Source of the DNA: Clostridium prolinivorans
GTDB lineage: Bacteria > Bacillota > Clostridia > Clostridiales > Clostridiaceae
NCBI RefSeq assembly: GCF_004011155.1
Contig: NZ_RJWG01000002.1
Location: forward strand, 236,012 to 300,011
Length of the DNA: 64,000 nt
Direction of reading: 5' to 3'
Each line of letters begins with the position of its first letter. Position 1 is the first letter of the stretch. Both the position numbers and the translations under genes were made by a program. Below are positions 1 to 9,119 of this stretch, one piece after another. The notes beneath the pieces are model-generated. The model was not told the origin of the DNA. It saw nothing but the letters and a program-made list of their open reading frames with translations, and searched no databases.

Positions 1-226
1 CAGCTATGTCTTCAATTTCGTATTCTATTCTATCAAGAGGTATATTAAATTTATTTGCTTTTTCTAAAATACTCGAAATTTCTTTAACCCTTCCTGTTAC
101 AAATTCTATAGGTGAATATTCATTTTTTCTTCTATATTCTGTTCTTATACTTCTAAATTTTATTTTAAGCTCTTCTACAGCTTGTTCATATGGTATTAAA
201 AAAGTCTTCCATTCCTTAATTGCCAT
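1..226 (-). CDS. Small alarmone synthetase, RelQ/YjbM type (GTP pyrophosphokinase), N-terminal part
   Basis: The gene starts at ATG 226 after a GGATG-type ribosome binding site and runs off the left edge, so only about 75 codons are visible. The product begins MAIKEWKTFLIPYEQ and continues with conserved text such as FRSIRTEYRRKNEYSPIE and ending RIEYEIEDIAG. This N-terminus is typical of stand-alone single-domain RelA/SpoT-like (p)ppGpp synthetases of the RelQ family, which transfer pyrophosphate from ATP to GTP or GDP in the stringent response. There is no N-terminal HD hydrolase domain before this segment, which argues against full-length RelA/Rel. The catalytic residues lie outside the window. 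Assignment is by sequence recognition and is fairly firm. Confidence 0.8.
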   Translation of the reverse strand, partial: MAIKEWKTFLIPYEQAVEELKIKFRSIRTEYRRKNEYSPIEFVTGRVKEISSILEKANKFNIPLDRIEYEIEDIA

Positions 227-452
227 AATATTTCATCCTTTACAATTAATTTTCACAATATATGATACAATAAATTTTACTATAATACAAATATTGTTAA
301 TATAGCATTTAATATAAATATATACTGGTAAATAAACTAGCAACATATTTTTTAATATATTTGCTCAATATAAAATTATTTTGATATAATTATGATTTTG
401 CTTTATAATAATTATAAAATAAAAAATATGGAAACAAAATATGTTTTAATGT

Positions 453-478
453 TAAGAAAGATTTAAATTTTACGATAT
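453..478 (+). promoter_or_regulatory. Candidate sigma-D (flagellar) promoter for the chemoreceptor gene
   Basis: TAAG at 453-456 and TACGATAT at 471-478 are separated by 14 bp. This resembles the clostridial/Bacillus SigD consensus TAAA-N15-GCCGATAT. The next gene, starting at 555, encodes a chemoreceptor, a typical SigD target. Apart from this, 227-554 is AT-rich with no gene visible. The promoter call is inference. Confidence 0.4.
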
Positions 479-554
479 TTATAATATAAATTAAAATAAA
501 TTTAAACAAAGGATGTAAATTTTATGTTCATAAAATTTAAGAGGGGGATTTTTA

Positions 555-1559
555 ATGCTTAAACTCAGAAAAAAAAGTGCTAAAAAAAATAATACTATTT
601 ATGAAAATAATTATGAAACATCAACTCATTCCACAGAAGAAATAAATAAATCTAATTATACTGAAAATGATAGTAATTATGAAATTTTAAAAAATAAAGT
701 TAGAACAATTTTAGAAAATTCTAATAATATGTTAGAAGTAAACCATAATATAAAAGAATCTATAAATGAAATTTGTGCATCAAATGTAAAACAAAATAAC
801 GACATATTAAATACTTTATCTATTTTAAAAAATTTTAATTCAGATATGGAAAATATGGCAATTGGTATAACAAACGTCCAAATAAAAGTTTTAGATACTA
901 ATTCTATGGCTGAAGAAGGATTAAAAAACATAGAAAGTTTAGATTCATCTATAGTTGACCTCCAAAGTTCTTTTAAAACATCTGCATCTACAGTAATAGA
1001 TTTAGTTTCAAAAATAGAATCAGTAAATACAATAACCGATTCTATAAGCCAAATAGCAAGTCAAACTAATCTTTTAGCTTTAAATGCAGCAATAGAAGCC
1101 GCTCGTGCTGGAGAAGCAGGAAGAGGTTTTTCTGTAGTAGCTGATGAAGTTAGAAAATTAGCTGAAAATTCAAAATTAGCTGTTTTAAATATAACTAAGA
1201 TATTAGAAGAAATTAAGCTTGATATAATGAATACTTCTAAAGCTATGACCGAATTTCATAATTCTTTAGAAAATCAAAATGGTACAATAAAATTAACCAA
1301 AGATACTTTTGTTAAAATAAAAGATTCTATTGATGAAGCTGCTTTAGAAATTGATAATAGTATTACTAATTTAGTAGGAACTTCAGATAAGAAAAATGAA
1401 ATTATATCTAAAGTAGAAGAACTTTCTGAATTAGCTGAAACTACTTCTTCATTATCACAAGAAATTTCATCTTCAATTGAATATCAATTCCCTATATTTG
1501 AAAATATCAAAAACAATATTGACGATTTAAATAAAATTATTGAAAATTTACATAATTAA
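555..1559 (+). CDS. Soluble methyl-accepting chemotaxis protein
   Basis: A 334-residue chemoreceptor. The ATG follows a GAGGGGG ribosome binding site. The conserved cytoplasmic hairpin tip that contacts CheA and CheW lies at about residues 164-205, with core motifs such as [20 protein letters not shown]. Flanking sequence has heptad character typical of the antiparallel coiled-coil signalling domain. There is no hydrophobic transmembrane segment or periplasmic domain, so it should be cytoplasmic. The first 45 or so residues are polar, low-complexity, rich in Asn, Lys and Thr, and probably disordered. No PAS, globin or other known sensor domain is evident, so the stimulus is unknown. It is monocistronic, with a palindromic terminator downstream at 1717-1752. 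Confidence 0.9.
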   Translation: MLKLRKKSAKKNNTIYENNYETSTHSTEEINKSNYTENDSNYEILKNKVRTILENSNNMLEVNHNIKESINEICASNVKQNNDILNTLSILKNFNSDMENMAIGITNVQIKVLDTNSMAEEGLKNIESLDSSIVDLQSSFKTSASTVIDLVSKIESVNTITDSISQIASQTNLLALNAAIEAARAGEAGRGFSVVADEVRKLAENSKLAVLNITKILEEIKLDIMNTSKAMTEFHNSLENQNGTIKLTKDTFVKIKDSIDEAALEIDNSITNLVGTSDKKNEIISKVEELSELAETTSSLSQEISSSIEYQFPIFENIKNNIDDLNKIIENLHN

Positions 1560-1579
1560 AAACTTTTTTATAAAATATA

Positions 1580-1676
1580 TACTGATTAACTCACAATAAG
1601 TTATAGATTAATTTCCACTATATAATTTATAGTATTTCTAAATTTCTATTACATCTATGCAGTCAATATTTAACAA
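1580..1676 (+). repeat. Dispersed intergenic repeat with conserved pseudoknot potential, copy 1
   Basis: This stretch, 20 bp past the chemoreceptor stop, is about 75% identical by eye to 31812-31905. On the plus strand GATTAA (1584-1589) can pair with TTAATT (1608-1613). ATAAGTTATA (1596-1605), inside that loop, can pair with TATAATTTAT (1621-1630) outside it, giving an H-type pseudoknot. Copy 2 has the same pairing with different bases. The shared 3' part contains TTTCTAA and GCAGTCAA. I do not recognise it as a known riboswitch family. Confidence 0.55.
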
Positions 1677-1716
1677 AAATACTTTTGAGAGATAATCATA
1701 TACTATCTTAAATTTA

Positions 1717-1752
1717 AAAACCATGCATAAAAAATTTTTTATGCATGGTTTT
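1717..1752. terminator. Palindromic bidirectional terminator
   Basis: A perfect 36-bp palindrome with half-site AAAACCATGCATAAAAAA. It lies between the convergent chemoreceptor gene (ends 1559) and the oxidoreductase gene (ends 1809), with A/T tracts on both sides, so it can terminate transcription from either direction. Confidence 0.75.
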
Positions 1753-1808
1753 ATTAATTCTAACTAATAATATAATACATCATTCATTTTTTATAAATTA
1801 CTTATATT

Positions 1809-4283
1809 TTATATAAATAGATTTACATTAGAGTCTTCTGCTTCTCCTAAATAGTATCCAACTCCAGCAATTTTAACACCGTCAATAAGTTCTTCTTTTT
1901 TTATTCCCATAATATCCATAGACATTTGACATGCTACTATTTCAACTCCGCTATTTATAGCAGATTGAATTAATTCTTCTAATGATGCAACATTTTTATC
2001 CTTCATAACTTTCCTTATCATCTTTCCTCCCATACCCATCATGTTCATTTTGGAAAGTTTAAGTTTTTTACTTCCTCTTGGCATCATAAAACCAAACATT
2101 TTATCAATAAATCCTTTATTTACTTTTACTTTTTCAGGCTTTCTTAATATATTTAGTCCCCAAAATGTGAAAAACATTGTAACTTTTTTACCCATAGAAG
2201 CAGCCCCATTGGCAATTATAAATGAAGCTATAGCTTTATCCAAATCTCCACTAAATATAATCATAGTTTTATTGTCTTTTACTTCATTATTCATAATTAC
2301 ATTAGCATTATTTGATAATTTTTCAATTCCTTTTTTAATAAAAGCAGTTATAGTACCACCTTTTTTATTTAAATCTATTAATTCATTGTTAGTTCTTTTA
2401 CACCATGCTTTTATATCTTCATAAAATCCGGGATCAGATGCTGTTACCTTTAAAATTTCTCCATTTTTCATATCATCAATATACATTTTTACTTGCATTA
2501 ATGGTCCAGGACAGCAAAGTCCACAGGCATCTAAACTTTTATCAAAAGCATCTTTTGCTCTTTCTTCTTTTTTAATAGTTTGAGTTTCTGGATCTATTTT
2601 CATATTATTTCCACCATTTTCATTGTTTTCATTCATTTCTTTATAATTTAAAAGAGAATAAGATTTGTATCCGCCTGTTAAATTTTTTACTTTAAATCCA
2701 TTTTGAGTTAAAATTCTATCGGCAATATATCCTCTTAGGCCAACTTGACAATATTCTAATATTTCTTTATTTTTATCTAATTCATTTAACCTGTTTCTTA
2801 ATTCATCTACTGGTATATTTATAGCTCCATCTATATGTCCATTATTAAACTCAATTTCAGTCCTTACATCTAAAAGTATAGTTTTATCTAAATCAATATT
2901 TTCTAAATCTTCAAGTGTAGCCAAGTGCATTTTACCTTCTAATACATTTTGTGCTACAAAACCAGCCATATTAACTGGATCTTTTGCTGATGAAAAAGGA
3001 GGCGCATAACTTAATTCTAACTCTGCTAAATCATATACTGTTCCACCTAGTCTTATAACCGTAGCAATAACATCTATTCTTTTTTCTACACCATCATAAC
3101 CTATTGCCTGTGCGCCCAAAATTTTACCTTCATCATTAAAAATAAGTTTTATTGTCATTTGAGTAGCACCAGGATAATATGAAGCATGAGAATTTGGATG
3201 AACAAAAATAGCCTTATATGGTATATTTGCTTTCTTTAAATTTCTTTCGTTATTTCCAGTACTTGCAGCTGTTAAATCAAAAACTTTAATTACTGATGTT
3301 CCTTGTGTTCCTTTATAAGTTGAATTTAATCCTGCAATATTGTCTGCAGCAATTCTTCCCTGCTTATTTGCAGGCCCTGCTAAAGGAACTGCTGTCTTTT
3401 GTTTTGTAATAAAATCTACAACTTCTATAGCATCTCCAACTGCGTAAATATTTTCTATATTAGTCTGCATCTTTTCATTTACTATTATATGTCCACGAGG
3501 TCCAACTTCAATTCCTGCCTCTTTTGCAAATTGTGTATCTGGTAAAACTCCTATTGAAAGTATAACCATGTTAGTAGAAATACTTTTACCGCTATTTAAA
3601 ATAACACTTACTTTATCATTTTCATCTTTAAAAGATTTAACTCCATCCTCTAATATAAGCTTTATTCCATGATCAATAAGTTCTTTTTCTGCTATAACTG
3701 CCATATCAGAATCAAATGGTGCTAATATATGTGGAGCTGCTTCAACTAAAGTAACATCAAGTCCTCTTTCTTTTAAATTTTCAGCCATTTCAACCCCAAC
3801 ATAACCTCCGCCTATAACCACGGCAGATTTTGTATCATTTCTATCAACATAAGCTTTTATTTTATCTGTATCTGGAATATTTCTTAATGTAAAAATTTTA
3901 TCATTATCAATTCCTTCTATATTAGGTCTTAAAGCTTTTGCTCCTGGAGAAAGTATTAAATAGTCATAACTTTCTTCATAAATTCCTTTTTCCTTACTTT
4001 TAACTTTAACAGTTTTCTCATTTGGGTTTATTTTAATTACTTCACTATTAACTCTTACATCTATATTAAATCTAGATTTCATAGCTTCTGGAGTTTGAAC
4101 TAAAAGTTTTTCTCGCTCTTTTATGGTTCCACCTATATAGTATGGAAGTCCACAATTTGCAAAAGATATATATTCATCTCTTTCAAACATAATAATTTCT
4201 ATATTTTCATCTAATCTTCTAAGTCTTGCAGCTGCAGAAGCTCCCCCTGCAACTCCACCAACAATAATAACTTTTTTTGACAT
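1809..4283 (-). CDS. CoA-disulfide reductase-like protein fused to rhodanese, TusA and DsrE domains
   Basis: An 824-residue, four-domain protein. Residues 1-445 are an FAD/NAD(P)H disulfide oxidoreductase with GGVAGGASAAARLRRL at the N-terminus and the single active-site cysteine (Cys44) in SFANCGLPYY, as in CoA-disulfide reductase/NADH oxidase. Residues 455-550 are a rhodanese domain with active-site loop YCQVGLRG. After an Asn/Gly-rich linker, residues 590-660 form a TusA/SirA-like domain with DACGLCCPGPLMQVK. The C-terminal 150 residues are DsrE/DsrF-like, including VACQMSMDIMG. Together these suggest cytoplasmic reduction and relay of persulfide sulfur. The start follows AAAGGAGGAAG, only 2 bp after the arsR-type gene, so the two form an operon. 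The substrate is not determined by the sequence. Confidence 0.88.
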   Translation of the reverse strand: MSKKVIIVGGVAGGASAAARLRRLDENIEIIMFERDEYISFANCGLPYYIGGTIKEREKLLVQTPEAMKSRFNIDVRVNSEVIKINPNEKTVKVKSKEKGIYEESYDYLILSPGAKALRPNIEGIDNDKIFTLRNIPDTDKIKAYVDRNDTKSAVVIGGGYVGVEMAENLKERGLDVTLVEAAPHILAPFDSDMAVIAEKELIDHGIKLILEDGVKSFKDENDKVSVILNSGKSISTNMVILSIGVLPDTQFAKEAGIEVGPRGHIIVNEKMQTNIENIYAVGDAIEVVDFITKQKTAVPLAGPANKQGRIAADNIAGLNSTYKGTQGTSVIKVFDLTAASTGNNERNLKKANIPYKAIFVHPNSHASYYPGATQMTIKLIFNDEGKILGAQAIGYDGVEKRIDVIATVIRLGGTVYDLAELELSYAPPFSSAKDPVNMAGFVAQNVLEGKMHLATLEDLENIDLDKTILLDVRTEIEFNNGHIDGAINIPVDELRNRLNELDKNKEILEYCQVGLRGYIADRILTQNGFKVKNLTGGYKSYSLLNYKEMNENNENGGNNMKIDPETQTIKKEERAKDAFDKSLDACGLCCPGPLMQVKMYIDDMKNGEILKVTASDPGFYEDIKAWCKRTNNELIDLNKKGGTITAFIKKGIEKLSNNANVIMNNEVKDNKTMIIFSGDLDKAIASFIIANGAASMGKKVTMFFTFWGLNILRKPEKVKVNKGFIDKMFGFMMPRGSKKLKLSKMNMMGMGGKMIRKVMKDKNVASLEELIQSAINSGVEIVACQMSMDIMGIKKEELIDGVKIAGVGYYLGEAEDSNVNLFI

Positions 4284-4285
4284 TT

Positions 4286-4573
4286 TTAATCTTCCTCCTT
4301 TAACAAAAGTTCAATTAATTTTTCTACTCTTTCATCACAAACTTTGTAATTTATCTCAAGTCCATTTCTCTCCCCTTCTATTATTTTTGCACTTTTAAGT
4401 TTTTGAATATGTTGTGATATAGTTGATTGAGGCATATCCAAACAATTTTGCATATAAGTTACATTGCATTTACCTTTCTCTAAAAGACCTTTAACTATGC
4501 ATAATCTTACAGGATGAGCCAATACTTTTAATAATTCAGAAACTTCATTATACTTTCTATAATCTTTATCCAT
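4286..4573 (-). CDS. ArsR/SmtB-family transcriptional repressor
   Basis: A 95-residue winged-helix protein. VLAHPVRLCIVKGLL and the recognition-helix region MPQSTISQHIQKLKSAKII are typical of ArsR-family repressors. It has four cysteines (about positions 25, 37, 44 and 78) but no classical ELCVCDL metal-binding loop. Because it is the first gene of an operon with a rhodanese/TusA/DsrE fusion oxidoreductase, it may sense reactive sulfur or thiol stress through these cysteines; this is inference. A large inverted repeat 62 bp upstream is its likely operator. The start follows AAAGAGGTAAT. Confidence 0.85.
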   Translation of the reverse strand: MDKDYRKYNEVSELLKVLAHPVRLCIVKGLLEKGKCNVTYMQNCLDMPQSTISQHIQKLKSAKIIEGERNGLEINYKVCDERVEKLIELLLKEED

Positions 4574-4634
4574 AAATATTACCTCTTTACATATTGTTAA
4601 TTAAACTACAAATTTTTAAACACCTTTTCTGCAA

Positions 4635-4666
4635 ATTATTATATCTATATATTACGATATAATAAT
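4635..4666 (-). promoter_or_regulatory. Candidate operator of the ArsR-type repressor
   Basis: Two perfect 11-bp inverted arms, ATTATTATATC (4635-4645) and GATATAATAAT (4656-4666), are separated by 10 bp. They sit in the promoter region upstream of the regulator's ATG at 4573. Such dyads are typical ArsR-family sites; direct autoregulation is inferred. Confidence 0.55.
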
Positions 4667-4682
4667 ATATAAGTCAATAAAA

Positions 4683-4712
4683 AATCCCATTTTATAGTAT
4701 TTTAATGGGATT
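4683..4712 (-). terminator. Intrinsic terminator overlapping the phosphoesterase 3' end
   Basis: On the minus strand AATCCCATT and AATGGGATT form a 9-bp stem followed by TTTTTTATT. The stem includes the last codons and the stop codon (4692-4694) of the upstream gene, so the terminator is embedded in coding sequence. Confidence 0.75.
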
Positions 4713-5378
4713 AAAATTTATATAATCTGCAGAAGTTAATATATATTCTATATCATCTATTTGCCCTTCAAAAACTTTTTTTAATGAAGGTCCATGAAGA
4801 TGTCCATATATAACCTTATCTACTTTATACTCTTTAAAAATTTTAATAAATTCTGTTTCTTGAAATTTTTCATTTGTAGGAGGATAATGAAGCATTACTA
4901 TATATTTTTTATATCCATCTTTCATTGCAGCATCTAAAGAAAGTCTTAATCTTATTAACTCTCTATTAAATATTTTTTCATCCCTTTGAGTAAAATTCTC
5001 TCCTCCAGGACATATCCATCCTCTTGTTCCACAAATAGCATAATTTTCATATAAAAAATAATTATTTTGTATAAATTTCATATCATCATAAAGAGAATTA
5101 AGCTTAGATATACTTTGCCACCAATAATCATGATTTCCTTTTATAAATATTTTTTTCCCTGGAAGATTGTGAATCCATTCTAAATCCTTTAGACCTTCTT
5201 CCATTTTCATAGACCAAGAAATATCTCCTGATACTAAAACAGTATCAGTGTCTGTAATTTTTTCTATCCAATTAGTTTTTATTTTTTCTTCATGTTTATA
5301 CCAATGTTCTCCAAAAATATTCATAGGTTTATCCGTACTAAATGCCAAATGTAAATCAGATATAGCAAAAAGGCTCAT
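4692..5378 (-). CDS. Metallophosphoesterase
   Basis: A calcineurin-like phosphoesterase of 228 residues. Metal-binding motifs are in family order: ISDLHL near the N-terminus, SGDISW, GNHDYWW, MLHYPP and YGHLHG. I place the start at ATG 5378, because AGAAGGAG lies directly before it and the product then begins MSLFAISDLHLAF, as in relatives. A further 12 codons upstream are open but lack a ribosome binding site. The substrate is unknown. Its terminator overlaps the stop codon. Confidence 0.85.
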   Translation of the reverse strand: MSLFAISDLHLAFSTDKPMNIFGEHWYKHEEKIKTNWIEKITDTDTVLVSGDISWSMKMEEGLKDLEWIHNLPGKKIFIKGNHDYWWQSISKLNSLYDDMKFIQNNYFLYENYAICGTRGWICPGGENFTQRDEKIFNRELIRLRLSLDAAMKDGYKKYIVMLHYPPTNEKFQETEFIKIFKEYKVDKVIYGHLHGPSLKKVFEGQIDDIEYILTSADYINFNPIKIL

Positions 5379-5391
5379 AAATTTACTCCTT

Positions 5392-5649
5392 CTATTCTTT
5401 TTTGTCATTATCAATTATATATGCAATTATTTTAGCCACAGCATCATATAATTCAGAAGGTATTTCCGAACCTATATCTACATTAGTTAAAAGTTCTGCC
5501 ATTTCTTTATTATATATTACAGGTACCTTGCTGTCTTTAGCTTTTTCTATAATTTTATCTGCAATATGTCCCATCCCTGCCGCTGTAACTATAGGTGCTT
5601 CATAAGTTTTATCATATTTTAAAGCTGCTGCTTTTTTTATATTTTTCAT
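5392..5649 (-). CDS. FlhB C-terminal-domain homologue (YlqH-like)
   Basis: About 85 residues resembling only the cytoplasmic C-terminal domain of the flagellar export protein FlhB/EscU: AAALKYDKTYEAPIVTAAGMG, then ADKIIEKAKDSKVPVIYNKEMAELL and IPSELYDAVAKIIAYI. The NPTH autocleavage motif of full FlhB is not evident. The start at 5649 is chosen for the GTGGAG just upstream. It follows a FliK-like gene, the same pairing as ylqG-ylqH in Bacillus. It may act in flagellar export switching, but the role of such stand-alone copies is poorly known. Confidence 0.8.
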   Translation of the reverse strand: MKNIKKAAALKYDKTYEAPIVTAAGMGHIADKIIEKAKDSKVPVIYNKEMAELLTNVDIGSEIPSELYDAVAKIIAYIIDNDKKE

Positions 5650-5694
5650 AACAACTCCACACATATTTCTTATTTTAAATTTCTTATTTAATAT

Positions 5695-7029
5695 TTAAAC
5701 TATTATATTTATTCCTTCTAAATAATTATCATTAAATATATCACTAAAATTTGAAATATTAACTTCAGTATTTCTTTTATCAAAATTTAAAGATACATTA
5801 TAGCTTATATTTGATAAATTTTCTAATAATTTATCTTTTCTTGAATCTAAAATATGAATCCATTTTTCACCACATTTTATATCTATATGCATATTATTTT
5901 CTCTAACCTTAATATAAGCATCTACAATACCTATATAAGAAGTTTTCACACTAACAGCTATATTCACATTTTGAGAATCAATTTTTTTACCTGACTTTCT
6001 GTCATCTTTTATTAAAAGCTTACAATTGTATTCATATTTATTTAAATTTATAGGGACATTTAAATAATAATATTGACTGCTTATTGAGTTAAATACTTTA
6101 AAGTCATTAATATATTCTTTTACAATATCGCTTATTTTATTGAATTTATCATTATTATAACTTTCTATATCTTTTATAATATTTTGTATTGCATTTTTCA
6201 TTTCTTCAGTTTTATTTTTTATCTGTTCTTTTACTAAAAAATCTAATTCTTTATATTTAATTTCTGATAGATTTTTTAATTCATTATTTAAAAAATCATT
6301 TTTATTATATATATAACTTTCTTCATATTTTAAATTTAAATTTTTAAGTTCTTTATATATAGTATTATCCTCTTTAGATAATTTTAAAAAACTTTTAATA
6401 TTATCTTCATTTAAATCTATATTGTTTTCAATCATAGTAAATATATCATCAGTATTTAAATTTTTAAATTCTTTTAAAAATCCTTTTATTATTTTTTTTA
6501 TATATTTACCATTTTCACTACTTAAGTCTATATTCTTACTTTTTATATACTTTTCTATAAACAATTCTTCTTTTTTATTATCATTTTCTATTTTATTTTT
6601 AAAATCTATTATACTCTTTATTTTAGATATATTTTCATTTGTAATAGGCATATTATGTTTAATCATTTTATTTAATATTTCATAATCTTCTTTATTAATA
6701 TTTTCTTTATCATCAAAAATAAATTCTTTTATATAATTTTCTTTAATATTTTCCTTTTTCTTATTATCTGTTATTTTTACCTGAAGTTTCCCATCTTTAA
6801 AATTTTCTACTTGAAATTTCATCAATCCTTCTGGTATAAAATTTAGTGGTTTTTCAAATTTAGCAGGAATTTGCCATCCATTTGCAAGCTGTAATATAAC
6901 TTCTTTATTAGAATCATTTGATTTAATTATTTTAGCTGGAAATATTTGACCAACTTCGAAAATAAGCTTATCAGAAATTTTTTTGGTATTTACATTATAA
7001 GCACTTATTATGCTGACTATACCTGCCAT
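5695..7029 (-). CDS. YlqG-like / flagellar hook-length-control-like protein
   Basis: A 444-residue Lys/Asn/Glu-rich protein. The N-terminus contains EVGQIFPAKIIKSND and ILQLANGWQIPAKFEKPL, a small beta domain seen in YlqG-like proteins. The middle is a long helical, low-complexity stretch (about residues 100-330). The C-terminal 110 residues (YYYLNVPINLNKYEYNCKL onward) resemble the FliK C-terminal domain. It sits 45 bp upstream of the FlhB-like gene and is likely co-transcribed. FliK proteins sense hook length and switch export specificity; whether this paralogue does so is unknown. Confidence 0.65.
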   Translation of the reverse strand: MAGIVSIISAYNVNTKKISDKLIFEVGQIFPAKIIKSNDSNKEVILQLANGWQIPAKFEKPLNFIPEGLMKFQVENFKDGKLQVKITDNKKKENIKENYIKEFIFDDKENINKEDYEILNKMIKHNMPITNENISKIKSIIDFKNKIENDNKKEELFIEKYIKSKNIDLSSENGKYIKKIIKGFLKEFKNLNTDDIFTMIENNIDLNEDNIKSFLKLSKEDNTIYKELKNLNLKYEESYIYNKNDFLNNELKNLSEIKYKELDFLVKEQIKNKTEEMKNAIQNIIKDIESYNNDKFNKISDIVKEYINDFKVFNSISSQYYYLNVPINLNKYEYNCKLLIKDDRKSGKKIDSQNVNIAVSVKTSYIGIVDAYIKVRENNMHIDIKCGEKWIHILDSRKDKLLENLSNISYNVSLNFDKRNTEVNISNFSDIFNDNYLEGINIIV

Positions 7030-7090
7030 AATTTCACCACCTTTAATATATATATATTTAATTATCGTATAATTTATTTCAACCTTAATA

Positions 7091-7134
7091 ATGCCAGCTA
7101 TATGATAAATAAGTTTTTATCATAAAACTGGCAT
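7091..7134 (-). terminator. Hairpin downstream of tyrS
   Basis: ATGCCAG and CTGGCAT form the outer stem, and TATGATAAA with TTTATCATA the inner stem. It starts 11 bp after the tyrS stop codon. The U-tract is poor, so termination is probable rather than certain. Confidence 0.55.
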
Positions 7135-7144
7135 ATTAATTCTA

Positions 7145-8365
7145 TTATTCTATTGTTATTCTATTAAAATTCTTCTTTCCCCTTCTAACAATCATAGCTC
7201 CATCTTTAAAATATTCTTTTGTTATAATCATGTTAATATCTGTAACTTTTTCGTTATTTATACTTAATCCTCCCTGCTGTATAAGTCTTCTGCCTTCTCC
7301 CTTGGATGGAATTATTTTTGCTTCTAAAAGAATATCTAAAATATTAGAACCTAATTTATCACTATGTATTACTGTTGTAGGAACATTACTCATATCTCCA
7401 CTACTAGAAAATAAAGCTTCAGCTGCAGATTGTGCTTTAATTGCTTCTTCTTCTCCATGAACAAGTTTTGTAACCTCAAAGGCAAGCACTTTTTTAGCTT
7501 CATTTATTTGAGCATCTTTAAGAGACCCTAACCTTTTAACTTCATCCATAGGAATAAAAGTTAAAAGAGCAAGACATTTTTCAACATCAGCGTCATCTAC
7601 ATTTCTCCAATATTGATAAAAATCATAAGGTGAAGTTTTTTCTTTGTCAAGCCATAATGCTCCATTTTCAGTTTTACCCATCTTTTTTCCTTCACTGTTA
7701 GTTAAAAGAGTACAAGTCATTGCATATGCAGGCTTATTTTCTTTTCTTCTTATTAAATCAGCTCCTGCCAGCATATTAGACCACTGATCATCTCCACCTA
7801 GCTGCATAATACAACCATATCTTCTATTTAATTCAAGAAAATCATATCCCTGCATAAGCATATAATTAAACTCTAAAAATGATAAGCCTTTTTCAAGTCT
7901 TTGTTTAAAACATTCTGCAGTAAGCATTCTATTTACTGAAAAATGAACACCTATTTCTCTTAAAAAATCAATATAATTTAAATTTAAAAGCCATTCTGCA
8001 TTATTTACTAAAATTGCCTTACCATCGCTAAAATCTATAAATCTTTCCATCTGTTTTTTTATACACTCTACATTATGAGCAATTTCTTCTTTTGTAAGCA
8101 TTTTTCTCATGTCAGTTTTACCAGATGGATCTCCTACCATAGCTGTTCCACCACCAAGTAATGCAATAGGCCTATGTCCAGCTCTCTGCATATGTGCCAT
8201 CATCATCATAGCAATAAAATGTCCAACATGTAGACTATCTGCAGTTGGATCAAAACCTATATAAAATGTTATTTTTTCTTTTTCAAGAAGTTCTCTTATC
8301 TCGTTTTCATGGGTAAATTGTTTTAAAAACCCACGTTCTATTAATGTATCTAATACATTTCCCAT
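7145..8365 (-). CDS. tyrS: Tyrosyl-tRNA synthetase
   Basis: A 406-residue class I aminoacyl-tRNA synthetase that charges tRNA-Tyr. The HIGH-type signature is HVGH within [13 protein letters not shown], and the KMSKS-type loop is KKMGKT. The tyrosine-pocket sequence [20 protein letters not shown] is present, and the last 60 residues form an S4 RNA-binding domain ([16 protein letters not shown]). The KKMGKT form and the length suit the TyrZ-type subgroup. The start follows AAAGGAGACG. I looked for a T-box leader in 8366-8600 and found no specifier or GGTGGNACCGCG box. Confidence 0.95.
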   Translation of the reverse strand: MGNVLDTLIERGFLKQFTHENEIRELLEKEKITFYIGFDPTADSLHVGHFIAMMMMAHMQRAGHRPIALLGGGTAMVGDPSGKTDMRKMLTKEEIAHNVECIKKQMERFIDFSDGKAILVNNAEWLLNLNYIDFLREIGVHFSVNRMLTAECFKQRLEKGLSFLEFNYMLMQGYDFLELNRRYGCIMQLGGDDQWSNMLAGADLIRRKENKPAYAMTCTLLTNSEGKKMGKTENGALWLDKEKTSPYDFYQYWRNVDDADVEKCLALLTFIPMDEVKRLGSLKDAQINEAKKVLAFEVTKLVHGEEEAIKAQSAAEALFSSSGDMSNVPTTVIHSDKLGSNILDILLEAKIIPSKGEGRRLIQQGGLSINNEKVTDINMIITKEYFKDGAMIVRRGKKNFNRITIE

Positions 8366-8529
8366 AAAATCGTCTCCTTTATCATCCTTTGTTAAAAGCC
8401 CTTTCTTTTTAGTATATAGTTAAAACAATATTTTATCAATATTTTATTGTATTTTTAATTACAATTGATTTATATAATATCCTAATATACAATAATTTCT
8501 CTTGATAACTGTACAAAAATAATTAAAAA

Positions 8530-8596
8530 AGCACTAATAAAACTGGTGCTAATATTCTAAAAGATAAAAGCTGCACTAAAATTTAGTGCAGCTTTT
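8530..8596 (-). terminator. Tandem intrinsic terminators
   Basis: Directly after the P-loop gene on the minus strand are two hairpins. The first (8566-8596) has a GCTGCACT/AGTGCAGC core. The second (8530-8550) has an AGCAC/GTGCT stem followed by TTTTTTAATT. They insulate tyrS from upstream transcription. Confidence 0.75.
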
Positions 8597-8602
8597 TTAG
8601 CT

Positions 8603-9013
8603 TTATGCTACATATTTTTTTATAAATTCAGGTATTTCATTTTCTTCACTATTAATATTTATATAAAATTCAATATTATTTTCCTTGGATAATTTATCTA
8701 AATCAAAAAATAAATGTGCTGCATTACTTAAGTTTCCGCAGACAATATTAGACAATCCATCAATAAAAATGGTATCAATATCATAGTCTTCCGAAAGTAT
8801 GCCGCACAAAAATCCATAAAAACAATTATAATCTTTTAATTTGTAATCTTCAGTTGAAATAAGCCTAACACTTCTATGAAGTTGAAATAAATTTCTTTTG
8901 TCATCATCAATAAAAACAATATGACCTTTAGAATTCAAAACCTTTTCATTTGCCATATTAATCAAAGCTTTTGTCTTTCCTGTACCTCTTTTTTGATAAA
9001 ATACATGAATCAC
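8603..9013 (-). CDS. Small P-loop protein of unknown function
   Basis: A 136-residue protein with a GTG start behind GGGGTGG. It has a Walker-A-like motif near the N-terminus (QKRGTGKTKAL; the first glycine of the usual motif is Gln). A Walker-B-like strand follows at IDTIFIDGLSNI. The strand order and size suggest a minimal RecA/AAA-like nucleotide-binding fold. No partner domain or known family signature is recognisable. It is transcribed alone, with tandem terminators downstream. The function is not assignable. Confidence 0.65.
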   Translation of the reverse strand: MIHVFYQKRGTGKTKALINMANEKVLNSKGHIVFIDDDKRNLFQLHRSVRLISTEDYKLKDYNCFYGFLCGILSEDYDIDTIFIDGLSNIVCGNLSNAAHLFFDLDKLSKENNIEFYININSEENEIPEFIKKYVA

Positions 9014-9119
9014 AATTGACCACCCCTCTAAATTATTTTTTAGGTGCTATTTCCTTCATTATATAATATTCAGAATATTTATTCAATATTCCTATTGTAT
9101 AATATTTCTTAACAAATTG

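Noticed and set aside
8366..8600. Possible T-box leader of tyrS
   Set aside because: No GGTGGNACCGCG-type box or specifier loop; the hairpins belong to the upstream gene's terminators.
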